A stretch of 64,000 nt of DNA, from NCBI GenBank assembly GCA_038098605.1, contig JAZDUA010001193.1, forward strand, positions 62,001-126,000, in the 5' to 3' direction. The stretch's first letter is position 1. Each line of letters starts with the position of its first letter. Position numbers and translations under genes: made by a program. Positions 23,866-36,619 of this stretch are shown here, in pieces. The DNA comes from Gryllus longicercus. Taxonomy: Eukaryota; Arthropoda; Insecta; Orthoptera; Gryllidae. The notes beneath the pieces were generated by a model. That model saw nothing but the letters and a program-made list of their open reading frames with translations. It made no database searches and was not told the origin of the DNA.

Positions 23866-26800
23866 GTAATAGTTTAGGAGATAGAGCCGTTTGAATTAAT
23901 AATTGTCAGAGCTTGCAAAATGGGAAAATACAAAGCTTTTATTTTAAGGTTCCTGGAGGCCACATTTCTCATCCGCAAATAAAAAACTTGACATTTTCTT
24001 ACACTTCAAGAATTTAGAAATACACGCGTGTCTGTAGAATCGATATATGTTATATAGTTTGTGAAAAATATATATTATTCCGTGTGCAAATTTCAGCGCT
24101 GTAGCTCTAATAGTTTAGGAGATAGAGCCATTTAAAGATCGACGAAGTTGTCCGATTTGAGCCATGGCACGGATTTTTTTGAAAACCACGACCAAGCTCG
24201 AAAATGTATGGGAAATTCACTGGTGATATTCATTTTTCGATTAGAAACTTAGTTTTTAAGAAAATCGCAAAAGTATCGCCATTAGAGACAATTTCTTCCT
24301 AGTAACTGTAGAATATTTCCATCTCATGCTCGTTCTAATTTTAGGAGAAACTTCGCTTAAGACTCAGATTAAAGGCCAATATATATAATATTACGTGTGC
24401 AAATTTCAGCGCTGTAGCTGTAATAGTTTAGGAGATAGAGCCGTTTAAATTAATAATTGTCAGAGCTTGCAAAATGCGAAAATACAAAGCTTTTATTTTA
24501 AGGTTCCTGGAGGCCACATTTCTCATCCGCAAATAAAAAACTTGACTTTTTCTTACACTACAAGAATTTAGAAATACACGCGTGTCTGTAGAATCGATAT
24601 ATGTTATATAGTTTGTGAAAAATATATATTATTCCGTGTGCAAATTTCAGCGCTGTAGCTCTAATAGTTTAGGAGATAGAGCCATTTAAAGATCGACGAA
24701 GTTGTCCGATTTGAGCCATGGCACGGATTTTTTTGAAAACCACGGACCAAGCTCGAAAATTTATGGGAAATTCACTGGTGATATTCATTTTTCGATTAGA
24801 AACTTAGTTTTTAAGAAAATCGCAAAAGTATCGCCATTAGAGTCAATTTCTTCCTAGTAACTGTAGAATATTTCCATCTCATGCTCGTTCTGATTTTCGG
24901 AGAAACTTCGTTTAAGACTCAGATTAAAGGCCAATATATATAATATTACGTGTGCAAATTTCAGCGCTGTAGCTGTAATAGTTTAGGAGATAGAGCCGTT
25001 TGAATTAATAATTGTCAGAGCTTGCAAAATGCGAAAATACAAAGCTTTTATTTTAATGTTCCTGGAGGCCACATTTCTCATCCGCAAATAAAAAACTTGA
25101 CTTTTTCTTGCACTGCAAGAATTTAGAAATACACGCGTGTCTGTAGAATCGATATATGTTATATAGTTTGTTAAAAATATATATTATTCCGTGTGCAAAT
25201 TTCAGCGCTGTAGCTCTAATAGTTTAGGAGATAGAGCCATTTAAACATAGACGAAGTTGTCCGATTTGAGCCATGGCACAGATTTTTTTGAAAACCACGG
25301 ACCAAGCTCGAAATTTTATGGGAAATTCACTGGTGATATTCATTTTTCGATTAGAAACTTAGTTTTTAAGAAAATCGCAAAAGTATCGCCATTAGAGTCA
25401 GTTTATTCCTAGTAACTGTAGAATATTTCCATCTCATGCTCGTTCTGATTTTCGGAGAAACTTCGTTTAAGACTCAGATTAAAGGCCAATATATATAATA
25501 TTACGTGTGCAAATTTCAGCGCTGTAGCTGTAATAGTTTAGGAGATAGAGCCGTTTAAATTAATAAATGTCAGAGCTTGCAAAATGCGAAAATACAAAGC
25601 TTTTATTTTAAAATTCCTGGAGGCCACATTTCTCATCCGCAAATAAAAAACTTGACTTTTTCTTACACTACAAGAATTTAGAAAAGCACGCGTGTCTTTA
25701 GAATCGATATATGTTATATAGTTTGTTAAAAATATATATTATTCCGTGTGCAAATTTCAGCGCTGTAGTTCTAATAGTTTAGGAGATAGAGCCATTTAAA
25801 GATCGACGAAGTTGTCCGATTTAAGCCATGGCTCGGATTTTTTTGAAAACCACGGACCAAGCTCGAAATTTTATGGGAAATTCACAGGTGATATTCATTT
25901 TTCGATTAGAAACTTAGTTTTTAAGAAAATCGTAAAAGTATCGCCATTAGAGTCAATTTCTTCCTAGTAACTGTAGAATATTTCCATCTCATGCTCGTTC
26001 TGATTTTCGGAGAAACTTCGTTTAGGACTCAGATTAAATACCAATATATATAATATTACGTGTGCAAATTTCAGCGCTGTAGCTGTAATAGTTTAGGAGA
26101 TAGAGCCGTTTGAATTAATAATTGTCAGAGCTTGCAAAATGCGAAAATACAAAGATTTTATTTTAAGGTTCCTGGAGGCCACATTTCTCATCCGCAAATA
26201 AAAAACTTGACTTTTTCTTACACTTCAAGAATTTAGAAATACACGCGTGTCTGTAGAATCGATATATGTTATATAGTTTGTTAAAAATATATATTATTCC
26301 GAGTGCAAATTTCAGCGCTGTAGCTCTAATAGTTTAGGAGATAGAGCCATTTAAAGATCGACGAAGTTGTCCGATTTAAGCCATGGCTCGGATTTTTTTG
26401 AAAACCACGGACCAAGCTCGAAATTTTATGGGAAATTCACAGGTGGTATTCATTTTTCGATTAGAAACTTACTTTTTAAGAAAATCGCAAAAGTATCGCC
26501 ATTAGAGTCAATTTCTTCCTAGTAACTGTAAAATATTTCCATCTCATGCTCGTTCTGATTTTCGGAGAAACTTCGTTTAGGACTCAGATTAAATGCCAAT
26601 ATATATAATATTACGTGTGCAAATTTCAGCGCTGTAGCTGTAATAGTTTAGGAGATAGAGCCGTTTGAATTAATAATTGTCAGAGCTTGCAAAATGCGAA
26701 AATACAAAGCTTTTATTTTAAGGTTCCTGGAGGCCACATATCTCATCCGCAAATAAAAAACTTGACTTTTTCTTACACTACAAGAATTTTGAAATACACG

Positions 26801-27193
26801 CGTGTCTGTAGAATCGATATATGTTATATAGTTTGTTAAAAATATATATTATTCCGTGTGCAAATTTCAGCGCAGTAGTTCTAATAGTTTAGGAGATAGA
26901 GCCATTTGAAGATCGACGAAGTTGTCCGATTTAAGCCATGGCTCGAATTTTTTTGAAAACCACGGACCAAGCTCGAAATTTTATGGGAAATTCACAGGTG
27001 ATATTCATTTTTCGATTAGAAACTTGTTTTTAAGAAAATCGCAAAAGTATCGCCATTAGAGTCAATTTCTTCCTAGTAACTGTAGAATATTTCCATCTCT
27101 TGCTCGTTCTGATTTTCGGAGAATCTTCGTTTAAAACTCAGATTAAAGGCCAATATATATAATATTACGTGTGCAAATTTCAGCGCTGTAGCT
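23866..27193 (+). repeat. Six-monomer HOR, copy 1 (monomers 44-49, 3328 bp)
   Basis: Order: (1) ccacgaccaagc with aaaatgtatggg, gagacaattt and tctaattttagg; (2) gtttaaattaataattg with common halves; (3) ttaatgttcc, cttgcactgcaag, taaacatagacg; (4) aaaattcctgg, gaaaagcacg, aatcgtaaaag; (5) aaagattttat, gagtgcaaat, ggtggtattc, ttactttttaag, gtaaaatattt; (6) cacatatctc, gcgcagtag, ctcgaattt, tctcttgctc, gagaatcttcg. Private: aatgggaaaat near 23921 and acattttcttacacttc near 23991, both in the first monomer only. Confidence 0.9.
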
Positions 27194-30100
27194 GTAATAG
27201 TTTAGGAGATGGAGCCGTTTGAATTAATAATTGTCAGAGCTTGCAAAATGCGAAAATACAAAGCTTTTATTTTAAGGTTCCTGGAGGCCACATTTCTCAT
27301 CCGCAAATAAAAAACTTGACTTTTTCTTACACTACAAGAATTTAGAAATACACGCGTGTCTGTAGAATCGATATATGTTATATAGTTTGTGAAAAATATA
27401 TATTATTCCGTGTGCAAATTTCAGCGCTGTAGCTCTAATAGTTTAGGAGATAGAGCCATTTAAAGATCGACGAAGTTGTCCGATTTGAGCCATGGCACGG
27501 ATTTTTTTGAAAACCACGACCAAGCTCGAAAATGTATGGGAAATTCACTGGTGATATTCATTTTTCGATTAGAAACTTAGTTTTTAAGAAAATCGCAAAA
27601 GTATCGCCATTAGAGACAATTTCTTCCTAGTAACTGTAGAATATTTCCATCTCATGCTCGTTCTAATTTTAGGAGAAACTTCGCTTAAGACTCAGATTAA
27701 AGGCCAATATATATAATATTACGTGTGCAAATTTCAGCGCTGTAGCTGTAATAGTTTAGGAGATAGAGCCGTTTAAATTAATAATTGTCAGAGCTTGCAA
27801 AATGCGAAAATACAAAGCTTTTATTTTAAGGTTCCTGGAGGCCACATTTCTCATCCGCAAATAAAAAACTTGACTTTTTCTTACACTACAAGAATTTAGA
27901 AATACACGCGTGTCTGTAGAATCGATATATGTTATATAGTTTGTGAAAAATATATATTATTCCGTGTGCAAATTTCAGCGCTGTAGCTCTAATAGTTTAG
28001 GAGATAGAGCCATTTAAAGATCGACGAAGTTGTCCGATTTGAGCCATGGCACGGATTTTTTTGAAAACCACGGACCAAGCTCGAAAATTTATGGGAAATT
28101 CACTGGTGATATTCATTTTTCGATTAGAAACTTAGTTTTTAAGAAAATCGCAAAAGTATCGCCATTAGAGTCAATTTCTTCCTAGTAACTGTAGAATATT
28201 TCCATCTCATGCTCGTTCTGATTTTCGGAGAAACTTCGTTTAAGACTCAGATTAAAGGCCAATATATATAATATTACGTGTGCAAATTTCAGCGCTGTAG
28301 CTGTAATAGTTTAGGAGATAGAGCCGTTTGAATTAATAATTGTCAGAGCTTGCAAAATGCGAAAATACAAAGCTTTTATTTTAATGTTCCTGGAGGCCAC
28401 ATTTCTCATCCGCAAATAAAAAACTTGACTTTTTCTTGCACTGCAAGAATTTAGAAATACACGCGTGTCTGTAGAATCGATATATGTTATATAGTTTGTT
28501 AAAAATATATATTATTCCGTGTGCAAATTTCAGCGCTGTAGCTCTAATAGTTTAGGAGATAGAGCCATTTAAACATAGACGAAGTTGTCCGATTTGAGCC
28601 ATGGCACAGATTTTTTTGAAAACCACGGACCAAGCTCGAAATTTTATGGGAAATTCACTGGTGATATTCATTTTTTCGATTAGAAACTTAGTTTTTAAGA
28701 AAATCGCAAAAGTATCGCCATTAGAGTCAGTTTATTCCTAGTAACTGTAGAATATTTCCATCTCATGCTCGTTCTGATTTTCGGAGAAACTTCGTTTAAG
28801 ACTCAGATTAAAGGCCAATATATATAATATTACGTGTGCAAATTTCAGCGCTGTAGCTGTAATAGTTTAGGAGATAGAGCCGTTTAAATTAATAAATGTC
28901 AGAGCTTGCAAAATGCGAAAATACAAAGCTTTTATTTTAAAATTCCTGGAGGCCACATTTCTCATCCGCAAATAAAAAACTTGACTTTTTCTTACACTAC
29001 AAGAATTTAGAAAAGCACGCGTGTCTTTAGAATCGATATATGTTATATAGTTTGTTAAAAATATATATTATTCCGTGTGCAAATTTCAGCGCTGTAGTTC
29101 TAATAGTTTAGGAGATAGAGCCATTTAAAGATCGACGAAGTTGTCCGATTTAAGCCATGGCTCGGATTTTTTTGAAAACCACGGACCAAGCTCGAAATTT
29201 TATGGGAAATTCACAGGTGATATTCATTTTTCGATTAGAAACTTAGTTTTTAAGAAAATCGTAAAAGTATCGCCATTAGAGTCAATTTCTTCCTAGTAAC
29301 TGTAGAATATTTCCATCTCATGCTCGTTCTGATTTTCGGAGAAACTTCGTTTAGGACTCAGATTAAATACCAATATATATAATATTACGTGTGCAAATTT
29401 CAGCGCTGTAGCTGTAATAGTTTAGGAGATAGAGCCGTTTGAATTAATAATTGTCAGAGCTTGCAAAATGCGAAAATACAAAGATTTTATTTTAAGGTTC
29501 CTGGAGGCCACATTTCTCATCCGCAAATAAAAAACTTGACTTTTTCTTACACTTCAAGAATTTAGAAATACACGCGTGTCTGTAGAATCGATATATGTTA
29601 TATAGTTTGTTAAAAATATATATTATTCCGAGTGCAAATTTCAGCGCTGTAGCTCTAATAGTTTAGGAGATAGAGCCATTTAAAGATCGACGAAGTTGTC
29701 CGATTTAAGCCATGGCTCGGATTTTTTTGAAAACCACGGACCAAGCTCGAAATTTTATGGGAAATTCACAGGTGGTATTCATTTTTCGATTAGAAACTTA
29801 CTTTTTAAGAAAATCGCAAAAGTATCGCCATTAGAGTCAATTTCTTCCTAGTAACTGTAAAATATTTCCATCTCATGCTCGTTCTGATTTTCGGAGAAAC
29901 TTCGTTTAGGACTCAGATTAAATGCCAATATATATAATATTACGTGTGCAAATTTCAGCGCTGTAGCTGTAATAGTTTAGGAGATAGAGCCGTTTGAATT
30001 AATAATTGTCAGAGCTTGCAAAATGCGAAAATACAAAGCTTTTATTTTAAGGTTCCTGGAGGCCACATATCTCATCCGCAAATAAAAAACTTGACTTTTT

Positions 30101-30522
30101 CTTACACTACAAGAATTTTGAAATACACGCGTGTCTGTAGAATCGATATATGTTATATAGTTTGTTAAAAATATATATTATTCCGTGTGCAAATTTCAGC
30201 GCAGTAGTTCTAATAGTTTAGGAGATAGAGCCATTTGAAGATCGACGAAGTTGTCCGATTTAAGCCATGGCTCGAATTTTTTTGAAAACCACGGACCAAG
30301 CTCGAAATTTTATGGGAAATTCACAGGTGATATTCATTTTTCGATTAGAAACTTGTTTTTAAGAAAATCGCAAAAGTATCGCCATTAGAGTCAATTTCTT
30401 CCTAGTAACTGTAGAATATTTCCATCTCTTGCTCGTTCTGATTTTCGGAGAATCTTCGTTTAAAACTCAGATTAAAGGCCAATATATATAATATTACGTG
30501 TGCAAATTTCAGCGCTGTAGCT
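27194..30522 (+). repeat. Six-monomer HOR, copy 2 (monomers 50-55, 3329 bp)
   Basis: This has the same six monomers in the same order as copy 1. The marker ccacgacc is at 24186, 27514 and 30843. I see a single extra t near 28671 within otherwise almost identical sequence, which accounts for 3329 versus 3328. Copies 2 and 3 share ggagatggagcc (27208, 30537), absent at the start of copy 1. Confidence 0.9.
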
Positions 30523-31631
30523 GTAATAGTTTAGGAGATGGAGCCGTTTGAATTAATAATTGTCAGAGCTTGCAAAATGCGAAAATACAAAGCTTTTATT
30601 TTAAGGTTCCTGGAGGCCACATTTCTCATCCGCAAATAAAAAACTTGACTTTTTCTTACACTACAAGAATTTAGAAATACACGCGTGTCTGTAGAATCGA
30701 TATATGTTATATAGTTTGTGAAAAATATATATTATTCCGTGTGCAAATTTCAGCGCTGTAGCTCTAATAGTTTAGGAGATAGAGCCATTTAAAGATCGAC
30801 GAAGTTGTCCGATTTGAGCCATGGCACGGATTTTTTTGAAAACCACGACCAAGCTCGAAAATGTATGGGAAATTCACTGGTGATATTCATTTTTCGATTA
30901 GAAACTTAGTTTTTAAGAAAATCGCAAAAGTATCGCCATTAGAGACAATTTCTTCCTAGTAACTGTAGAATATTTCCATCTCATGCTCGTTCTAATTTTA
31001 GGAGAAACTTCGCTTAAGACTCAGATTAAAGGCCAATATATATAATATTACGTGTGCAAATTTCAGCGCTGTAGCTGTAATAGTTTAGGAGATAGAGCCG
31101 TTTAAATTAATAATTGTCAGAGCTTGCAAAATGCGAAAATACAAAGCTTTTATTTTAAGGTTCCTGGAGGCCACATTTCTCATCCGCAAATAAAAAACTT
31201 GACTTTTTCTTACACTACAAGAATTTAGAAATACACGCGTGTCTGTAGAATCGATATATGTTATATAGTTTGTGAAAAATATATATTATTCCGTGTGCAA
31301 ATTTCAGCGCTGTAGCTCTAATAGTTTAGGAGATAGAGCCATTTAAAGATCGACGAAGTTGTCCGATTTGAGCCATGGCACGGATTTTTTTGAAAACCAC
31401 GGACCAAGCTCGAAAATTTATGGGAAATTCACTGGTGATATTCATTTTTCGATTAGAAACTTAGTTTTTAAGAAAATCGCAAAAGTATCGCCATTAGAGT
31501 CAATTTCTTCCTAGTAACTGTAGAATATTTCCATCTCATGCTCGTTCTGATTTTCGGAGAAACTTCGTTTAAGACTCAGATTAAAGGCCAATATATATAA
31601 TATTACGTGTGCAAATTTCAGCGCTGTAGCT
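30523..31631 (+). repeat. Six-monomer HOR, partial copy 3 (monomers 56-57)
   Basis: The first two monomers of the unit are present, including ccacgacc (30843), gagacaattt, tctaattttagg and gtttaaattaataattg. Monomer 58 then has aagtttcctgg and aagatgtccg where the third type would have ttaatgttcc and taaacatagacg. The HOR therefore ends between about 31560 and 31710. Confidence 0.85.
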
Positions 31632-33296
31632 GTAATAGTTTAGGAGATAGAGCCGTTTGAATTAATAATTGTCAGAGCTTGCAAAATGCGAAAATACAAA
31701 GCTTTTATTTTAAGTTTCCTGGAGGCCACATTTCTCATCCGCAAATAAAAAACTTGACTTTTTCTTACACTACAAGAATTTAGAAATACACGCGTGTCTG
31801 TAGAATCGATATATGTTATATAGTTTGTTAAAAATATATATTATTCCGTGTGCAAATTTCAGCGCTGTAGCTCTAATAGTTTAGGAGATAGAGCCATTTA
31901 AAGATCGACGAAGATGTCCGATTTGAGCCATGGCACGGATTTTTTTGAAAACCACGGACCAAGCTCGAAATTTTATGGGAAATTCACTGGTGATATTCAT
32001 TTTTCGATTAGAAACTTAGTTTTTAAGAAAATCGCAAAAGTATCGCCATTAGAGTCACATTATTCCTAGTAACTGTAGAATATTTCCATCTCATGCTCGT
32101 TCTGATTTTCGGAGAAACTTCGTTTAAGACTCAGATTAAAGGCCAATATATATAATATTACGTGTGCAAATTTCAGCGCTGTAGCTGTAATAGTTTAGGA
32201 GATAGAGCAGTTTGAATTAATAATTGTCAGAGCTTGCAAAATGCGAAAATACAAAGCTTTTATTTTAAGGTTCCTGGAGGCCACATTTCTCATCCGCAAA
32301 TAAAAAACTTGACTTTTTCTTACACTACAAGAATTTAGAAATACACGCGTGTGTGTAGAATCGATATATGTTATATAGTTTGTGAAAAATATATATTATT
32401 CCGTGTGCAAATTTCAGCGCTGTAGCTCTAATAGTTTAGGAGATAGAGCCATTTAAAGATCGACGAAGTTGACCGATTTGAGCCATGGCACGGATTTTTT
32501 TGAAAACCACGGACCAAGCTCGAAATTTTATGGGAAATTCACTGGTGATATTCATTTTTCGATTAGAAACTTAGTTTTTAAGAAAATCGCAAAAGTATCG
32601 CCATTAGAGTCAATTTCTTCCTAGTAACTGTAGAATATTTCCATCTCATGCTCGTTCTGATTTTCCGAGGAACTTCGTTTAGGACTCAGATTTAAGGCCA
32701 ATATATATAATATAACGTGTGCAAATTTCAGCGCTGTAGCTGTAATAGTTTAGGAGTTAGAGCCGTTTGAATTAATAATTGTCAGAGCTTGCAAAATGCG
32801 AAAATACAAAGCTCTAATTTTAAGGTTCCTGGAGGCCACATTTCTCATCCGCAAATAAAAAACTTGACTTTTTCTTACACTACAAGAATTTAGAAATACA
32901 CGCGTGTCTGTAGGATCGATATATGTTATATAGTTTGTGAAAAATATATATTATTCCGTGTGCAAATTTCAGCGCTGTAGCTCTAATAGTTTAGGAGATA
33001 GAGCCATTTAAAGATCGACGAAGTTGTCCGATTTGAGCCATGGCACGGATTTTTTTGAAAACCACGGACCAAGCTCGAAAATTTATGTGAAATTCACTGG
33101 TGATATTCATTTTTCGATTAGAAACTTAGTTTTTAAGAAAATCGCAAAAGTATCGCCATTAGAGTCAATTTCTTCCTAGTAACTGTAGAATATTTCCATC
33201 TCATGCTCGTTCTGATTTTCTGAGGAACTTCGTTTAGGACTCAGATTTAAGGCCAATATATATAATATTACGTGTGCAAATTTCAGCGCTGTAGCT
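31632..33296 (+). repeat. Transitional monomers 58-60
   Basis: Three monomers not belonging to a neighbouring HOR. Monomer 58 has aagtttcctgg, aagatgtccg and gtcacattattcc. Monomer 59 has gatagagcag, cgcgtgtgtg (as in the three-monomer unit of region II), gttgaccg and ccgaggaac. Monomer 60 has ggagttagagcc, gctctaatttt, gtaggatcg, tatgtgaaat and ctgaggaac. A high share of private substitutions suggests little recent homogenisation here. Confidence 0.75.
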
Positions 33297-36200
33297 GTAA
33301 TAGTTTAGGAGTTAGAGCCGTTTGAATTAATAATTGTCAGAGCTTGCAAAATGCGAAAATACAAAGCTTTTATTTTAAGGTTCCTGGAGGCCACATTTCT
33401 CATCCGCAAATAAAAAACTTGACTTTTTCTTACACTACAAGAATTTAGAAATACACGCGTGTCTGTAGAATCGATATATGTTATATAGTTTGTTAAAAAT
33501 ATATATTATTCCGTGTGCAAATTTCAGCGCTGTAGCTCTAATAGTTTAGGAGATAGAGCCATTTAAAGATCGACGAATTTGTCCGATTTGAGCCATGGCA
33601 CGGATTTTTTTGAAAACCACGGACCAAGCTCGAAATTTTATGGGAAATTCACTGGTGATATTCATTTTTCGATTAGAAACTTAGTTTTTAAGAAAATCGC
33701 AAAAGTATCGCCATTAGAGTCAATTTATTCCTGGTAACTGTAGAATATTTCCAATTCATGCTCGTTCTGATTTTCGGAGAAACTTCGTTTAAGACTCAGA
33801 TTAAAGGCCAATATATATAATATTACGTGTGCAAATTTCAGCGCTGTAGCTGTAATAGTTTAGGAGATAGAGCCGTTTGAATTAATAATTGTCAGAGCTT
33901 GCAAAATGCGAAAATACATAGCTTTTATTTTAAGGTTCCTGGAGGCCACATTTCTCATCCGCAAATAAAAAACTTGACTTTTTCTTACAATACAAGAATT
34001 TAGAAATACACGCGTGTCTGTAGAATCGATATATATATTATATAGTTTGTTAAAAATATATATTATTCCGTGTGCAAATTTCAGCGCTGTAGCTCTAATA
34101 GTTTAGGAGATAGAGCCATTTAAAGATCGACGAAGTTGTCCGATTTGAGCCATGGCACAGATTTTTTTGAAAACCACGGACCAAGCTCGTAATTTTATGG
34201 GAAATTCACTGGTGATATTCATTTATCGATTAGAAACTTAGCTTTTAAGAAAATCGCAAAAGTATCGCCATTAGAGTCAATTTCTTCCTAGTAACTGTAG
34301 AATATTTCCATCTCATGCTCGTTCTGATTTTCGGAGAAACTTCGTTTAAGTCTCAGATTAAAGGCCAATATATATAATATTACGTGTGCAAATTTCAGCG
34401 CTGTAGCTGTAATAGTTTAGGAGATAGAGCCGTTTAAATTAATAAATGTCAGAGCTTGCAAAATGCGAAAATACAAAGCTTTTATTTTAAGGTTCCTGGA
34501 GGCCACATTTCTCATCCGCAAATAAAAAACTTGACTTTTTCTTACACTACAAGAATTTTGAAATACACGCGTGTCTGTAGAATCGATATATGTTATATAG
34601 TTTGTTAAAAATATATATTATTCCGTGTGCAAATTTCAGCGCTGTAGTTCTAATAGTTTAGGAGATAGAGCCATTTAAAGATCGACGAAGTTGTCCGATT
34701 TAAGCCATGGCTCGGATTTTTTTGAAAACCACAGACCAAGCTCGAAATTTTATGGGAAATTCACAGGTGATATTTATTTTTCGATTAGAAACTTAGTTTT
34801 TAAGAAAATCGCAAAAGTATCGCCATTAGAGTCAATTTCTTCCTAGTAACTGTAGAATATTTCCATCTCATGCTCGTTCTGATTTTCGGAGAAACTTCGT
34901 TTAGGACTCAGATTAAATGCCAATATATATAATATTACGTGTGCAAATTTCAGCGCTGTAGCTGTAATAGTTTAGGAGATAGAGCCGTTTGAATTAATAA
35001 TTGTCAGAGCTTGCAAAATGCGAAAATACAACGCTTTTATTTTAAGGTTCCTGGAGGCCACATTTCTCATCCGCAAATAAAAAACTTGACTTTTTCTTAC
35101 ACTGCAAGAATTTAGAAATACACGCGTGTCTGTAGAATCGATATATGTTATATAGTTTGTGAAAAATATATATTATTCCGTGTGCAAATTTCAGCGCTGT
35201 AGCTCTAATAGTTTAGGAGATAGAGCCATTTAAAGATCGACGAAGTTGTCCGATTTGAGCCATGGCACGGATTTTTTTGAAAACCACGGACCAAGCTCGA
35301 AAATTTATGGGAAATTCACTGGTGATATTCATTTTTCGATTAGAAACTTAGTTTTTAAGAAAATCGCAAAAGTATCGCCATTAGAGTCAATTTCTTCCTA
35401 GTAACTGTAGAATATTTCCATCTCATGCTCGTTCTGATTTTCGGAGAAACTTCGTTTAAGACTCAGATTAAAGGCCAATATATATAATATTACGTGTGCA
35501 AATTTCAGCGTTGTAGCTGTAATAGTTTAGGAGATAGAGCCGTTTGAATTAATAATTATCAGAGCTTGCAAAATGCGAAAATACAAAGCTTTTATTTTAA
35601 GGTTCCTGGAGGCCACATTTCTCATCCGCAAATAAAAAACTTGACTTTTCCTTACACTACAAGAATTTAGAAATACACGCGTGTCTGTAGAATCGATATA
35701 TGTTATATAGTTTGTTAAAAATATATATTATTCCGTGTGCAAATTTCAGCGCTGTAGTTCTAATAGTTTAGGAGATAGAGCCATTTAAAGATCGACGAAG
35801 TTGTCCGATTTAAGCCATGGCTCGGATTTTTTTGAAAACCACGGACCAAGCTCGAAATTTTATGGGAAATTCACAGGTGATATTCATTTTGCGATTAGAA
35901 ACTTAGTTTTTAAGAAAATCGCAAAAGTATCGCCATTAGAGTCAATTTGTTCCTAGTAACTGTAGAATATTTCCATATCATGCTCGTTCTGATTTTCGGA
36001 GAAACTTCGTTTAGGACTCAGATTAAATGCCAATATATATAATATTACGTGTGCAAATTTCAGCGCTGTAGCTGTAATAGTTTAGGAGATAGAGCCGTTT
36101 GAATTAATAATTGTCAGAGCTTGCAAATTCCGAAAATACAAAGCTTTTATTTTAATGTTCCTGGAGGCCACATTTCTCATCCGCAAATAAAAAACTTGAC

Positions 36201-36619
36201 TTTTTCTTACACTGCAAGAATTTAGAAATACACGCGTGTCTGTAGAATATGTTATATAGTTTGTTAAAAATATATATTATTCCGTGTGCAAATTTCAGCG
36301 CTGTAGCTCTAATAGTTTAGGAGATAGAGCCATTTAAAGATCGACGAAGTCCGATTTGAGCCATGGCACAGATTTTTTTGAAAACCATGGACCAAGCTCG
36401 TAATTTTATTGGAAATTCACTGGTGATATTCATTTTTCGATTAGAAACTTAGTTTTTAAGAAAATCGCAAAAGTATCGCCATTAGAGTCAATTTCTTCCT
36501 AGTAACTGTAGAAAATTTCCATCTCATGCTCGTTCTGATTTTCAGAGGAACTTCGTTTAGGACTCAAATTAAAGGCCAATATATATAATATTACGTGTGC
36601 AAATTTCAGCGCTGTAGCT
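33297..36619 (+). repeat. Diverged edge copy of the right-hand HOR (monomers 61-66)
   Basis: Monomer 61 has the half B of type b (gaatttgtccg, tttattcc, tccaattcatgc). Monomer 62 is type c (acatagctttt, tacaatacaag, gatatatatatta, catttatcg). Monomers 63-64 are mosaics. Monomer 65 is f-like (gcgttgtag, cttttccttac, ccatatcatgc). Monomer 66 joins a type-g half A (ttaatgttcc, actgcaag) to a type-a half B (gaagtccg, ccatggacc, ttattgg). Monomer 66 is only 546 bp, having lost cgatat near 36248 plus the 3 bp typical of type a. Private changes include gcttttaag, tttgcgatt and ttgcaaattccg. Confidence 0.75.
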
